In this document: positions 17,923-27,241 of the stretch, one piece after another
Position numbering within the stretch: the stretch's first letter is position 1
Layout of the letters: each line of letters starts with the position of its first letter
Origin: Flavobacterium sp. MFBS3-15
GTDB taxonomy: Bacteria; Bacteroidota; Bacteroidia; Flavobacteriales; Flavobacteriaceae
Length of the DNA: 64,000 nucleotides
NCBI RefSeq assembly: GCF_026107645.2
Contig: NZ_JAPCHV010000012.1
Span: 1-64,000 of the forward strand
Direction: 5' to 3'
Notes under the pieces: model-generated
Seen by the model: the letters and a program-made list of their open reading frames with translations, nothing else
Databases searched by the model: none
Told to the model about the DNA's origin: nothing
Translations under genes and position numbers: made by a program

Positions 17923-18387
17923 ATGCCAAACACCTATACCCAAATACATATTCAATTTGTCTTTGCTGTAAAATACAGACACGGAATTATTGCACCACAA
18001 GGGAAACAGGAATTGTATTCTTACATTTCGGGAATAATAGAAAAACAAGGGCATAAATTGTTGGCAATAAATGTAATGCCCGACCATATCCATATTTTCA
18101 TTGGCATGCGACCAAATCAATCGGTTTCAGACCTATTACAGGACATAAAGCGAAATTCTTCTTTATGGATCAATCAAAAAGGAGTTGTCAGCGATAAGTT
18201 CGAATGGCAGGAAGGGTACGGAGCATTCTCATACAGCAAATCGCACACCAAAGCTGTAATTGAGTATATTGAAAACCAGGAAATACATCTTAGAAGAAGT
18301 ACTTTTAAAGATGAGTATTTAGACTTCCTCAGGAAATTTGAAATAGACTATGATGAGCGATACATTTTCGATGACCTGATTGATTAA
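17923..18387 (+). CDS. IS200-like / REP-associated Y1 (HUH) transposase
   Basis: 154 residues, the size of TnpA_Y1 proteins. The HUH metal site is seen as MPDHIHIFI (about residues 48-56), and the catalytic tyrosine is probably in AFSYSKSHTKAVIEYIENQ. Such enzymes cut and join single-stranded DNA at hairpins. No TnpB or accessory gene is present, and the gene is flanked on its 5' side by four palindromic units with a shared CCGAAATT tag, so it fits a domesticated REP-associated transposase better than an active IS200. The reading frame is intact. Confidence 0.85.
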   Translation: MPNTYTQIHIQFVFAVKYRHGIIAPQGKQELYSYISGIIEKQGHKLLAINVMPDHIHIFIGMRPNQSVSDLLQDIKRNSSLWINQKGVVSDKFEWQEGYGAFSYSKSHTKAVIEYIENQEIHLRRSTFKDEYLDFLRKFEIDYDERYIFDDLID

Positions 18388-18396
18388 TAATAATCA

Positions 18397-18789
18397 TCAC
18401 ACCATCTCCCCCACCTTCCCCGCATCAATATCCCCATGCGAGGCATGATAAACCACAACGCCATCTTTAATAATTAGGATCTGAGGTGATTGGTGCTGCA
18501 CATGGAATATTGTTGCTATCTCGTTCGAAATGTCGCGGTGCTGCAAAAGATCGAGGAAATACGGCTTAGCGCTTTCAGTATCTATAGCATACTCCTTTTC
18601 AAATCCGCTCAACGCCATTCGGCTGATACCGCAGCGTGTACTGTGCTTGAAAATGATGACCGGCATTTCTGCTGATTCCTGTATGATATCATCCAGTTGT
18701 TGAAGGGATGTTAAAGCGTTCCAATTGATTCGGGAAGATGATGTATCTTTATTATCAGATTCGCCAAATAGTTTATTAAAAAGGCCCAT
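18397..18789 (-). CDS. ytxJ: Bacillithiol-system redox protein YtxJ
   Basis: 130 residues with a thioredoxin-like fold: a short leader, then PVIIFKHSTRCGISRMALSG with a single cysteine in a CGIS motif, then a strand pair around PQILIIKDGVVVYHASHG. A monothiol CxxS-type site is that of YtxJ, proposed to remove bacillithiol from mixed disulphides on proteins in bacteria that use bacillithiol, which include many Flavobacteriaceae. It is divergent from clpB, with 134 bases between the two starts, so both may respond to stress. Confidence 0.85.
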   Translation of the reverse strand: MGLFNKLFGESDNKDTSSSRINWNALTSLQQLDDIIQESAEMPVIIFKHSTRCGISRMALSGFEKEYAIDTESAKPYFLDLLQHRDISNEIATIFHVQHQSPQILIIKDGVVVYHASHGDIDAGKVGEMV

Positions 18790-18923
18790 AATGTCATTTA
18801 TTAAGACATTTTGTCTGAAATAATGAAATACCTATACGATATTCAGGACAATTTGTCGGTTTTTTCTTTACGGAATATAATTTGAAGGTTATTTATCGAA
18901 ATCAAAAATAAAGAATTTAGACT

Positions 18924-21530
18924 ATGAACTTTGCCAATTTTACTATAAAATCACAGGAAGCGATACAAAGGGCGCAGCAAATCGCTCAAAGCTTCGGCCA
19001 CCAGCAGATAGAGAACGAACACATCGTGAAGGCTATACTGGAAGTGGACGAGAATGTAACGCCTTTCCTACTTAAAAAACTGAATGTAAACCTGCCCATT
19101 TTCCAACAGGTACTGGACAGGGTGATCGAAGGCTTCCCGAAAGTTTCGGGTGGCGACATGGGACTTTCCCGCGAAGCGGGCACTGCGCTAAATGAGGCCT
19201 CCAACATTGCCCGCAAGATGAACGATGAGTTTGTTTCCATCGAACATTTGCTGCTGGCCATCTTCGCCTCAAAAAGCAAGGTTGCCCAAATACTGAAAGA
19301 CCAGGGTGTAACCGAGAAAGCCTTTAAATCGGCCATCGATGAGCTCCGCAAGGGCGAGCGTGTAACCTCGGCCAGTGCCGAGGAAACGTATAACTCCCTG
19401 AACAAATATGCCAAAAACCTCAACCAACTGGCCAACGATGGCAAACTGGACCCGGTAATTGGCCGTGATGAGGAGATACGCCGCGTGCTGCAAATATTGT
19501 CAAGACGTACCAAGAACAACCCAATGCTGGTGGGCGAACCCGGTGTGGGTAAAACCGCCATTGCCGAGGGCCTTGCACACCGGATCATCCAGGGCGATGT
19601 ACCTGAGAACCTGAAGAACAAGATCGTGTACTCCCTCGACATGGGCGCACTGATCGCCGGTGCAAAGTACAAAGGGGAATTTGAAGAAAGGCTTAAGTCG
19701 GTGGTGAAGGAAGTGACTTCTGCCGATGGTGACATCGTGTTGTTCATCGACGAGATCCATACCCTTGTGGGGGCAGGCGGCGGCGAGGGTGCCATGGATG
19801 CCGCTAACATCCTGAAACCCGCACTGGCCCGTGGCGAACTGCGCGCGATAGGCGCTACCACTCTCGACGAATACCAGAAATATTTTGAGAAGGACAAAGC
19901 CCTCGAGCGCCGTTTCCAGAAGGTAATGGTAGATGAGCCGGATACCGAAAGTGCCATCTCCATACTTCGTGGTATCAAGGAAAAATACGAGACCCACCAC
20001 CAGGTGCGCATCAAAGACGATGCCATCATAGCGGCAGTAGAGCTTTCACAGCGCTACATTACCAACCGTTTCCTTCCGGATAAGGCGATCGACCTGATGG
20101 ATGAGGCGGCATCAAAACTCCGTATGGAGATCAATTCCAAGCCGGAGGAGCTGGACGTGCTGGACCGCAAAATCATGCAGCTCGAGATCGAGATTGAAGC
20201 TATCAAGCGTGAGAACGATGAACCGAAATTAAAGTCTCTCGGCATGGAGCTTGCCAACATGAAGGAGGAACGCAACGAAATCTATGCCCGTTGGAAGAGC
20301 GAAAAGGATGTTGTAGACAATATACAGGCCGCCAAAACGGAGATTGAGAACTTTAAGGCCGAAGCCGAAAAAGCGGAACGCGAAGGCAACTACGGAAAAG
20401 TAGCCGAACTTCGTTATGGCAAAATTAAAGAGGCACACGACAAGCTGGACACTTTGGAGAAACAATTGGCCGAAAGCCACAAAGGCCAGAGCCTGATCAA
20501 AGAGGAAGTGACCCATGAAGACATTGCCGAAGTAGTAGCGAAATGGACCGGCATACCGGTTACCAAAATGCTGCAAAGCGACCGGGAAAAACTGCTGAAC
20601 CTTGAAGCAGAACTGCACAAGCGCGTGGTAGGCCAGGAAGAAGCTATTGAAGCGGTGAGCGATGCCGTGCGACGCAGCCGTGCCGGATTGCAGGACCAGA
20701 AGAAACCGATAGGGTCGTTCCTCTTCCTGGGTACTACAGGTGTGGGTAAGACCGAGTTGGCGAAAGCCCTTGCCTCCTATCTGTTTGACGACGAGAACGC
20801 CATGACCCGCATCGATATGAGCGAATACCAGGAGCGGCACAGCGTGAGCCGATTGGTGGGTGCGCCTCCGGGATATGTGGGCTATGATGAAGGTGGACAG
20901 CTAACCGAAGCCGTACGCCGCAAGCCCTACTCGGTAGTGCTTTTGGACGAAATTGAAAAGGCACATCCGGACACTTTCAACATATTGCTGCAGGTGCTTG
21001 ACGAAGGCAGGCTGACCGACAATAAAGGCCGTGTAGCCGATTTTAAAAATTCCATCATTATCATGACTTCCAACATGGGAAGCAGCATCATACAGGAAAA
21101 ATTTGAAAACCTCAAAGGGAATACAGAAGCTGCCATTGAAGCCGCTAAGGTTGAAGTGCTTGGTTTACTAAAGCAAACGGTTCGCCCGGAGTTCATCAAC
21201 AGGATAGACGACATCGTAATGTTTACCCCACTGAGCAGCGACAACATCAGGGAGATCGTTGGCCTGCAGGTGAAGTCGGTTACCAAACTGCTGGCGAGGC
21301 AAAACATTACGCTGGATGCCACGCCCGAAGCCATCGACTACCTTGCACAAAAAGGCTACGACCCCGACTTTGGCGCAAGGCCAGTAAAAAGGGTTATCCA
21401 GAAAGAAGTAATGAATGAGCTTTCGAAACAGATACTTTCCGGCAAGGTAGCCACCGACAGCATTATACTGCTCGATAGCTTTGACGGCCATCTGGTATTC
21501 AGGAACCAGGGGGATTTAGTCAAGAATTAA
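18924..21530 (+). CDS. clpB: ATP-dependent disaggregase ClpB
   Basis: 868 residues, full length for ClpB. Order: Clp_N repeat domain (1-145), first AAA+ module with Walker A GEPGVGKTAIAEG and Walker B VLFIDEIHTL, the coiled-coil M domain (about 405-530) that separates ClpB from ClpA and ClpC, the second AAA+ module with GTTGVGKTELAKAL and VVLLDEIEKAHPD, and the C-terminal D2-small domain with DPDFGARPVKRVI. It rescues aggregated proteins with DnaK. It stands alone with a strong terminator. No CIRCE-type repeat is evident in the short upstream region. Confidence 0.97.
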   Translation: MNFANFTIKSQEAIQRAQQIAQSFGHQQIENEHIVKAILEVDENVTPFLLKKLNVNLPIFQQVLDRVIEGFPKVSGGDMGLSREAGTALNEASNIARKMNDEFVSIEHLLLAIFASKSKVAQILKDQGVTEKAFKSAIDELRKGERVTSASAEETYNSLNKYAKNLNQLANDGKLDPVIGRDEEIRRVLQILSRRTKNNPMLVGEPGVGKTAIAEGLAHRIIQGDVPENLKNKIVYSLDMGALIAGAKYKGEFEERLKSVVKEVTSADGDIVLFIDEIHTLVGAGGGEGAMDAANILKPALARGELRAIGATTLDEYQKYFEKDKALERRFQKVMVDEPDTESAISILRGIKEKYETHHQVRIKDDAIIAAVELSQRYITNRFLPDKAIDLMDEAASKLRMEINSKPEELDVLDRKIMQLEIEIEAIKRENDEPKLKSLGMELANMKEERNEIYARWKSEKDVVDNIQAAKTEIENFKAEAEKAEREGNYGKVAELRYGKIKEAHDKLDTLEKQLAESHKGQSLIKEEVTHEDIAEVVAKWTGIPVTKMLQSDREKLLNLEAELHKRVVGQEEAIEAVSDAVRRSRAGLQDQKKPIGSFLFLGTTGVGKTELAKALASYLFDDENAMTRIDMSEYQERHSVSRLVGAPPGYVGYDEGGQLTEAVRRKPYSVVLLDEIEKAHPDTFNILLQVLDEGRLTDNKGRVADFKNSIIIMTSNMGSSIIQEKFENLKGNTEAAIEAAKVEVLGLLKQTVRPEFINRIDDIVMFTPLSSDNIREIVGLQVKSVTKLLARQNITLDATPEAIDYLAQKGYDPDFGARPVKRVIQKEVMNELSKQILSGKVATDSIILLDSFDGHLVFRNQGDLVKN

Positions 21531-21548
21531 GGAAATAGGTATAAATAA

Positions 21549-21583
21549 AAACGGATGGCTTAAACCATCCGTTTTTATTTATA
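21549..21583. terminator. Bidirectional terminator between clpB and the beta-barrel gene
   Basis: AAAAACGGATGG and CCATCCGTTTTT around a CTTAAA loop. Both strands have A/T runs on the outside, so it can end both convergent transcripts. Confidence 0.9.
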
Positions 21584-21593
21584 CCTATTTAAG

Positions 21594-22214
21594 TTATAGC
21601 ATAAAGTTGATACCAACGTTTATAGCATCCCTGGAGATGAACACATTATCATCATAATTGTCTTTGAAGATATCACTAAAGCCTGCCTGCACATCGTATT
21701 CAAAGAATATTTTTATGTAATTCGAAACCGGAATTTTAACCCCGAGTCCTAAGGCAAGGCCGGCATCGGTAGTATTGAAATCATCTTTAAGGTCGGTATC
21801 AAACCTTGTTTCTTTAGCGCTCATCAGGAAACCCACATATGGGCCGAAATTAAGATACCAGTTCTTTTTACGCCCGAAATGCCAATCTGCCATTACAGGT
21901 ACCGTGAGATAGTCGATGTTAAAATCGGTTCTGAATTCATCGCCGGTATTTATATCATAGATATAGCCGTTGTCCCAGCCTTTCCTGTCATAAATCACTT
22001 TAGCCTTGATACCCCAACTTTCAGAAAAATAGTATTCCGCAGAGCCGCCTACGTTAAAGCTGATATTATTATCGGGATTACCATAATAATCGGTTGACGT
22101 AATTGTAGAAAAGCTAACACCTGTATTGAGCCCGAATTCTACATTTCCTTTTGATTGCGCATTTGCCACAGCGATTCCCGCCATAGCAAGCAGTGTAAAG
22201 ATAATTTTTTTCAT
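21594..22214 (-). CDS. Outer-membrane beta-barrel protein (OmpX/porin-like)
   Basis: 206 residues. A signal peptide (MKKIIFTLLAMAGIAVANAQ) is followed by alternating hydrophobic/polar strands with aromatic girdle residues, for example VEFGLNTGVSFS, IKAKVIYDRKGW, WYLNFGPYVGFLMSA and the closing AINVGINFML with a C-terminal hydrophobic residue. This fits the eight-stranded PorT/OmpW-like small barrels common in Bacteroidota. No specific substrate can be given. It stands alone between clpB and the cysteine desulfurase gene. Confidence 0.8.
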   Translation of the reverse strand: MKKIIFTLLAMAGIAVANAQSKGNVEFGLNTGVSFSTITSTDYYGNPDNNISFNVGGSAEYYFSESWGIKAKVIYDRKGWDNGYIYDINTGDEFRTDFNIDYLTVPVMADWHFGRKKNWYLNFGPYVGFLMSAKETRFDTDLKDDFNTTDAGLALGLGVKIPVSNYIKIFFEYDVQAGFSDIFKDNYDDNVFISRDAINVGINFML

Positions 22215-22287
22215 GTGTCTGTTTTTTTGGCAAACGTAACAAAATTTATGCCATCAAAACACCAACAGGAGAAATATAATCTAAGGT

Positions 22288-23421
22288 TTAAACAGCCTTC
22301 AAAGCATCGATAAGCAAATCTATATCTTCTTTAGTATTGAAATGGCTTAGCGAGATACGTAGGGAGGGTTTCCCAATTTCATCTTCCGGTAAAATTTCCC
22401 TGAGTACATGCGAAGGCCTGATGCTCCCTGACTGGCATGCACTTCCTCTTGACACAGCAACTCCCTTCATGTCGAGATGAAACAGTATCATAGCAGTTTT
22501 CTCTTCGCCCAGTGGTAGCAATATGTTGGTAATATTATAGAACAACTCCGTATTTCCTGATTTTCCGTTTACTTTATATCCGGGGAAATTTATTTCAAGC
22601 TGGCCTAAAAGATAGTTTTTCAGTGAAGTAATATGCTCCCTGTCTGCTTCAAGCGTTTCATACGATAACTGAAGCGCCCTGGCCATTCCGGCAACCTGGT
22701 GTACCGCCTCGGTACCGGCACGGAAGCCCTTTTCCTGCTCACCGCCAAAGATCATCGGCTGCAAAGGCGTGTTTTTCCTGACAAAGGCAAAACCCACACC
22801 TTTTGGTCCGTGGAACTTGTGTGCGCTTGCCGTAAGGAAATCAACATTGCTATTTTGAAGGTCGAATTTTACCTTACCAACCGACTGCACCGCATCGGTA
22901 TGGAAGAGTGCCCCGGCCTGCTTGCAGATGCGTCCTGCCCTTTCAATATCCAGCACCCCTCCGGTTTCATTATTCACATGCATGAGGCTAACGAGCGTTG
23001 GTACATTTTCCGACAGCAGCTTTACCAAATGGGTAAGATCGGCACTGCCATCCGGCAAAAGGTTTACGTACTGCACTTCTATGCCATACTCGGCCTTCAT
23101 CATTATTACCGTGTTAAGAACCGAATGGTGCTCGGCCCTGCTGCTGATGATGCGCTGCACCTTGAGGTCCTTTACCGCACTGCGTATGATCCAGTTATTC
23201 GCCTCAGTACCGCATGATGTGAAAATAATTTCGCGTGCTTCGGCGTTAATAAGGGATGCGATGGTTTTGCGTGCGGTTTCCAGCACCACTTTGGCATTCC
23301 GGCCTGTGGCGTGGGTGGATGAGGGATTGCCATAATTATCGGACATCACACGCACCATTTCGGCGATCACTTCGGGGTGGATGGCTGTTGTGGAGGCGTT
23401 GTCAAGGTAAGCTTTGTTCAT
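22288..23421 (-). CDS. Cysteine desulfurase (NifS/IscS-like)
   Basis: 377 residues. A PLP-dependent class V aminotransferase fold that takes sulphur from cysteine for Fe-S clusters and thio-tRNA. Visible are YLDNASTTAIHPEV at the start, TSCGTEANNW, the cofactor lysine in TASAHKFHGPKGVGF, and the mobile catalytic-cysteine loop SRGSACQSGSIRPSH. The loop with a tight SxCxSG context resembles group I (NifS/IscS) enzymes. No IscU-type scaffold is next to it, so the role (general Fe-S or tRNA thiolation) is open. A TAATTTTG promoter element precedes it at 23426-23433. Confidence 0.92.
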   Translation of the reverse strand: MNKAYLDNASTTAIHPEVIAEMVRVMSDNYGNPSSTHATGRNAKVVLETARKTIASLINAEAREIIFTSCGTEANNWIIRSAVKDLKVQRIISSRAEHHSVLNTVIMMKAEYGIEVQYVNLLPDGSADLTHLVKLLSENVPTLVSLMHVNNETGGVLDIERAGRICKQAGALFHTDAVQSVGKVKFDLQNSNVDFLTASAHKFHGPKGVGFAFVRKNTPLQPMIFGGEQEKGFRAGTEAVHQVAGMARALQLSYETLEADREHITSLKNYLLGQLEINFPGYKVNGKSGNTELFYNITNILLPLGEEKTAMILFHLDMKGVAVSRGSACQSGSIRPSHVLREILPEDEIGKPSLRISLSHFNTKEDIDLLIDALKAV

Positions 23422-23425
23422 GGTG

Positions 23426-23433
23426 CAAAATTA
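23426..23433 (-). promoter_or_regulatory. -7 promoter element of the cysteine desulfurase gene
   Basis: TAATTTTG on the minus strand, ending 5 bases before the ATG, so a very short leader is implied. Confidence 0.45.
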
Positions 23434-23491
23434 CTTAAAAATGCTTTGCAATCATATTTTGCAAAACCTTTCGCTAACCCGCTAAAAACAT

Positions 23492-23499
23492 TATTTTTG
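23492..23499 (+). promoter_or_regulatory. -7 promoter element of the lipoprotein gene
   Basis: TATTTTTG, 16 bases upstream of the ATG at 23516; TAnnTTTG type. Confidence 0.45.
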
Positions 23500-23515
23500 T
23501 TGAAAATTACTTTGT

Positions 23516-24484
23516 ATGAAAAAGATATTCGGCCTTATTGCCGCTTTAATATTGGTGATGGGATGTGATGACGGTGAAATGAGCTTCAATACGTTCAATT
23601 TTTCCAATGGTAACCCGGCGAGTTGCGGCAACAGCAACCTGTATTATAAAATAAACGGCAGCGAGGTGCTCATCATCGACCTTTCCGGCAGTCCGCTTAT
23701 CAATGTTCCTACCGAAGATGGGCTGCCAAGACTGGTAACCATTGGGGCTACAAATACCATTACGTACAGAAATTATGACGGCACACCCACATCGGCATCC
23801 ATTTGCAATTTCCCGGCCCCGGCATCTCCGGGTGTTATTGAAGAGTGGAGCGGTGAAGGTACCCTATCGATTGAAACAGACATCGTGGAAAATTCCAACG
23901 GCATAATAACCGGCTACAGCCACAAAATAACGCTTTTAGACATTTCATTTAGCAGGGATGGCGAAACTACCCGCATTGTTGACAACGAATTCGGATCTGT
24001 TGTCGTGCCAATAAGCTTTACCTTTAATTTTGGCGTTGAGGAAGCTGACCTGCAATTGAAAACATGCACTGAAAACGACCTTATATTCAAAAGAAAAGCA
24101 AGGGAAGCGCTAATCCTGAATATTGATCCTGATGTTTTTTCTGATAATGTTGCCGGCTCAACTGATACTATTAACATAACCGACCTTGAAGATGAAGGGG
24201 TCATATTCCTTGTTTATGACGGTTCTATTACCGATACCCACATTTGCAGTGTAATAGCCCCAATTACTCCCAACATTACAGAGCGCTGGGAAGCTACTGC
24301 AGGTACCATTACCATAAACACGGTAGCGGCAAGTGGTGGTACAGGCGTGAACCATGAAATAACTTTTACCAACATGGTATTTACCAAGGTATCCGATACC
24401 AGCGGCCAAACCTTTGCCATATCCGACCTTATAGTACCTGAACCGGGTGAAACCGGATATTACTTCGGACTCTATGTCCCTTAA
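23516..24484 (+). CDS. Lipoprotein of unknown function with an internal duplication
   Basis: 322 residues. The signal peptide ends in a lipobox, LVMGC, with the acceptor cysteine at about residue 17, followed by acidic residues (DDGE), so the protein is probably attached to the outer membrane. Two halves repeat the same order: SCGN / YRNYDGTPTSASICNF / EEWSGEGTLSIET / HKITLLDISFSR in the first, and KTCTEN / LVYDGSITDTHICSV / ERWEATAGTITINT / HEITFTNMVFTK in the second. Each half keeps two cysteines at equivalent places, suggesting one disulphide per domain. No known domain recognised. Confidence 0.7.
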   Translation: MKKIFGLIAALILVMGCDDGEMSFNTFNFSNGNPASCGNSNLYYKINGSEVLIIDLSGSPLINVPTEDGLPRLVTIGATNTITYRNYDGTPTSASICNFPAPASPGVIEEWSGEGTLSIETDIVENSNGIITGYSHKITLLDISFSRDGETTRIVDNEFGSVVVPISFTFNFGVEEADLQLKTCTENDLIFKRKAREALILNIDPDVFSDNVAGSTDTINITDLEDEGVIFLVYDGSITDTHICSVIAPITPNITERWEATAGTITINTVAASGGTGVNHEITFTNMVFTKVSDTSGQTFAISDLIVPEPGETGYYFGLYVP

Positions 24485-24545
24485 AATACGATACTAACCC
24501 AGACTGTAGGCAACAGGCCTTAGATTGAAGACTATCGATTTTCGC

Positions 24546-25112
24546 CTACCTGTCAGGGTTCTGCTTGATGTACACTTCAGTGGCACCAAGGCCGTATTTT
24601 TGGTAATCGGCATCCTGGAAAGTGATTCCGTCATAACGCCCTAAAAGGAAATCAAGCTCTGCTTTGAGTATGCCCTCGCCCACACCGTGGATGAGAACCA
24701 CGCGTTGCATCCTGTTGCGCATGGCAAACTCAATCTGCCGTTTGGCGGTTTCGGTTTGGAGGGTAAGGATGTCATAGTTGGACATGCCTTTTTTATTGGG
24801 CACCAGCTTTTCAATATGAAGGTCAACCTCAAGCACAAAGCCATCCTTTTTCGATTTCTTTTCTTTCACAAAGCTCCTCTTTTTGGGTTCCTCCTTTTCT
24901 TTAAGGATGCGCCCCATCGATTGTGAGGAAACAAATGATTTGATGTCGGTGGCATTGTGGAGCTTTACCAACTCATTCTCGGCAAACTCCAGTTCAAAGC
25001 CTTCGGTGGTTTCTATGACTACCCTACTGCCCATATAGCTTTTTACCCTGCCGGAAAAAGAATCATCCAGCACCGCAACCTCATCGCCCTGCTTAAATAT
25101 TTTCGCTGCCAT
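24546..25112 (-). CDS. Smr-domain protein (MutS2-like C-terminal domain)
   Basis: About 188 residues. An N-terminal beta-rich part (FKQGDEVAVLDDSFSGRVKS) resembles the SH3/KOW-like modules found in flavobacterial Smr proteins; a lysine-rich linker follows, then a Smr domain (about 90-185) with EVDLHIEKL, RVVLIHGVGEGILKAEL and the closing GATEVYIKQ. The HGxGxG motif (HGVGEG) is typical of Smr domains, which bind or nick nucleic acid; some act on stalled ribosomes or branched DNA. The start at 25112 (MAAKIF) was chosen over an ATG 4 codons upstream. It overlaps the small upstream membrane gene. Confidence 0.88.
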   Translation of the reverse strand: MAAKIFKQGDEVAVLDDSFSGRVKSYMGSRVVIETTEGFELEFAENELVKLHNATDIKSFVSSQSMGRILKEKEEPKKRSFVKEKKSKKDGFVLEVDLHIEKLVPNKKGMSNYDILTLQTETAKRQIEFAMRNRMQRVVLIHGVGEGILKAELDFLLGRYDGITFQDADYQKYGLGATEVYIKQNPDR

Positions 25113-25290
25113 TTTCGTCGTCATTATTACGCTCTCCTTTACTTGGTACTTTAGCCATCAAACGGCTAAGCCCATATACAAAAGCCACCATGGCGGCTAT
25201 CATAATAAATTTATTGGGCTCGGCTTTCGACTGTTCGAACAACGCTACGAAAGCAAGTGCGAATATCAATAGGATATAGATAGTTTTCAT
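25093..25290 (-). CDS. Small membrane protein of unknown function
   Basis: 65 residues. A signal-like or transmembrane N-terminal helix (IYILLIFALAFVALF), a short polar turn with SKAEPNKF, a second helix (IMIAAMVAFVYGLSRLM), then a charged tail. Its last codons overlap the start of the Smr gene, which argues for co-transcription and translational coupling. No family recognised beyond the two-helix hairpin layout. Confidence 0.6.
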   Translation of the reverse strand: MKTIYILLIFALAFVALFEQSKAEPNKFIMIAAMVAFVYGLSRLMAKVPSKGERNNDDENGSENI

Positions 25291-25323
25291 TGTTCCAAAA
25301 GTAGTAAAATATAAAATAAATAA

Positions 25324-25344
25324 GGCCCCGGATTAACCGGAGCC
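25324..25344 (-). terminator. Terminator after the DUF5362-like gene
   Basis: GGCTCCGG/TCCGGGGCC stem (one imperfect pair) followed on the minus strand by TTATTTATTTTAT. Confidence 0.75.
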
Positions 25345-25369
25345 CTGTAAAGTTACGTTTTATTAAAAA

Positions 25370-25822
25370 TTAAAACTGCGAAGCTGCAGAGGCAACAATT
25401 ATGACACCGAACACGATTGATGAAATAATGATAACGATGACCGATATTACCGCCATCATGAAATGGTTCTTCAAATTTTTAAAAGTAGCTATCAATTGCT
25501 GCGTATTATTTTCGTCCAATGCACGTTTTGAAGCTGTTGAGAACTTCAGCAGGAACAGCATCGGCAGGAAATACATTACCGTCATAACCAGATAAAGCAA
25601 CGCAATTGCGCCCGTAGGCATTCCGTTTTGCTCACCGCCTGCGGCAAACAGTGCCAGCGTTGCAAGCAGCAGGAAACCGCAGCCAATAAATCCAATGATG
25701 GCAAAGGCCATGGCCCAGCCGGCAGCGCTTCTAAGGAAATCCTTAGCGTCATTGGTTAACTGCATTTCAAAAGAGTCAAATGATGATGTTTGTTCAGAAA
25801 AGGGTGATTTGTAATCCTCCAT
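25370..25822 (-). CDS. DUF5362-like integral membrane protein
   Basis: 150 residues. An acidic, soluble N-terminus of about 30 residues is followed by three to four membrane helices: about 36-60, 70-92 and 120-147, with KFSTASKRALDENN between the second and third. This layout, including the loop where residues alternate before the last helix, matches the DUF5362 proteins of Bacteroidota, whose role is unknown. It lies 34 bases beyond the stop of rocD on the same strand and could be read from the same transcript. Confidence 0.65.
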   Translation of the reverse strand: MEDYKSPFSEQTSSFDSFEMQLTNDAKDFLRSAAGWAMAFAIIGFIGCGFLLLATLALFAAGGEQNGMPTGAIALLYLVMTVMYFLPMLFLLKFSTASKRALDENNTQQLIATFKNLKNHFMMAVISVIVIIISSIVFGVIIVASAASQF

Positions 25823-25856
25823 AGATGTTTTTGGTTTTAATAGGTGTTATTGCATT

Positions 25857-27101
25857 TTACTTCTCAAAAGCCTTAAGTGTTTTTGTAATAATGCCTATGC
25901 AATCCATCAGCTGCTCCACGTTCATTACCAATGGCGGCGCAAACCGGATGATGTTGCCGTGTGTGGGCTTGGCCAACAAGCCATTATCCCTCATGGCCAT
26001 GCAGATGTCCCATGCGGTAGAGCTATCCTCAGTGTCATTGATTACAATGGCATTCAGCAACCCTTTACCCCTCACGAGCGTTGCAATATTACTTGTTGCA
26101 ATATACTCATTCATTTTTTCACGGAAAAGCTTTCCGAGTTTTTCTGCATTCTCTGCCAGTTTTTCGTCCTGGACTACCTCAAGTGCTGCAATGGCTACCG
26201 CCGCAGCAACAGGGTTTCCGCCAAACGTAGACCCATGCTGGCCGGGTTTTATCACATTCATGATGCTGTCATTAGCCAACACCGCAGATACCGGGTAAGC
26301 CCCGCCTGACAATGCCTTGCCCAGGATGAGGATATCCGGCTGAACATTTTCATGATGTACCGCAAGCAATTTGCCGGTACGGGCAATGCCTGTCTGCACC
26401 TCATCGGCTATGAAGAGTACGTTATGGCTTTCGCAAAGTTCTTTCGCTTTGGCAAGGTAACCTTCTGCAGGAACATATACTCCTGCCTCGCCCTGTATAG
26501 GCTCTGCCAGGAAGCCTGCTATATTCTTTTCAGTTTTTAAAACATTCTCAAGCGCATCGATGTCATCATACGCTATCTTGATGAAACCTGCAGTATAAGG
26601 GCCGAAGTTCTTGCGGGCATTCTCATCATTAGAAAAAGAAATGATGGTGGTTGTCCTGCCGTGGAAGTTATTTTCGCACACGATTATCTTTGCCTCATGC
26701 TCTGCAATGCCTTTACGTTCGTAAGCCCACTTGCGGCACAACTTGATTGCTGTTTCCACAGCCTCGGCACCGGTGTTCATCGGAAGCACCTTATCGAACC
26801 CGAAATAATTGGTCACAAATTCCTCGTACCTGCCCAACTGGTCGTTGTAAAATGCCCTTGACGTAAGCGTGAGCGTTTCCGCCTGCCCCATCATGGCCCC
26901 GATGATCTTCGGGTGGCAGTGTCCCTGGTTTACAGCCGAATAAGCTGAAAGGAAATCGTAATACCTTTTGCCTTCCACATCCCATACATGTACACCTTCT
27001 CCACGGCTTAGCACCACAGGCAGCGGGTGGTAGTTGTGGGCTCCATACTTGTCTTCAAGCATTATGGCATCTGCCGAGGTAATTTTTTCTAAAACTGACA
27101 T
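25857..27101 (-). CDS. rocD: Ornithine--oxo-acid transaminase
   Basis: 414 residues, a class III PLP aminotransferase. It moves the delta-amino group of ornithine to 2-oxoglutarate, giving glutamate semialdehyde, in arginine/ornithine breakdown and proline formation. Family marks: [19 protein letters not shown] at the start, [17 protein letters not shown], the [12 protein letters not shown] segment, the [15 protein letters not shown] motif and the cofactor lysine in [15 protein letters not shown]. The N-terminal block with YGAHNY is typical of RocD rather than of acetylornithine or GABA aminotransferases. It is transcribed away from nothing obvious; the next gene upstream is a WYL regulator on the same strand. 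Confidence 0.94.
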   Translation of the reverse strand: MSVLEKITSADAIMLEDKYGAHNYHPLPVVLSRGEGVHVWDVEGKRYYDFLSAYSAVNQGHCHPKIIGAMMGQAETLTLTSRAFYNDQLGRYEEFVTNYFGFDKVLPMNTGAEAVETAIKLCRKWAYERKGIAEHEAKIIVCENNFHGRTTTIISFSNDENARKNFGPYTAGFIKIAYDDIDALENVLKTEKNIAGFLAEPIQGEAGVYVPAEGYLAKAKELCESHNVLFIADEVQTGIARTGKLLAVHHENVQPDILILGKALSGGAYPVSAVLANDSIMNVIKPGQHGSTFGGNPVAAAVAIAALEVVQDEKLAENAEKLGKLFREKMNEYIATSNIATLVRGKGLLNAIVINDTEDSSTAWDICMAMRDNGLLAKPTHGNIIRFAPPLVMNVEQLMDCIGIITKTLKAFEK

Positions 27102-27241
27102 TCTAATCTTTTTTTTATTTTTTAATCAGCCATTCCTGCTTTCGGAGAGAAATCACCCGTTTTGGCTTGCAAATTACTAAAAATAAAATTATCCCCTTTA
27201 AAAATGATAATTTGCTAAAAATTCCAGTTGCAAATCCTAAA

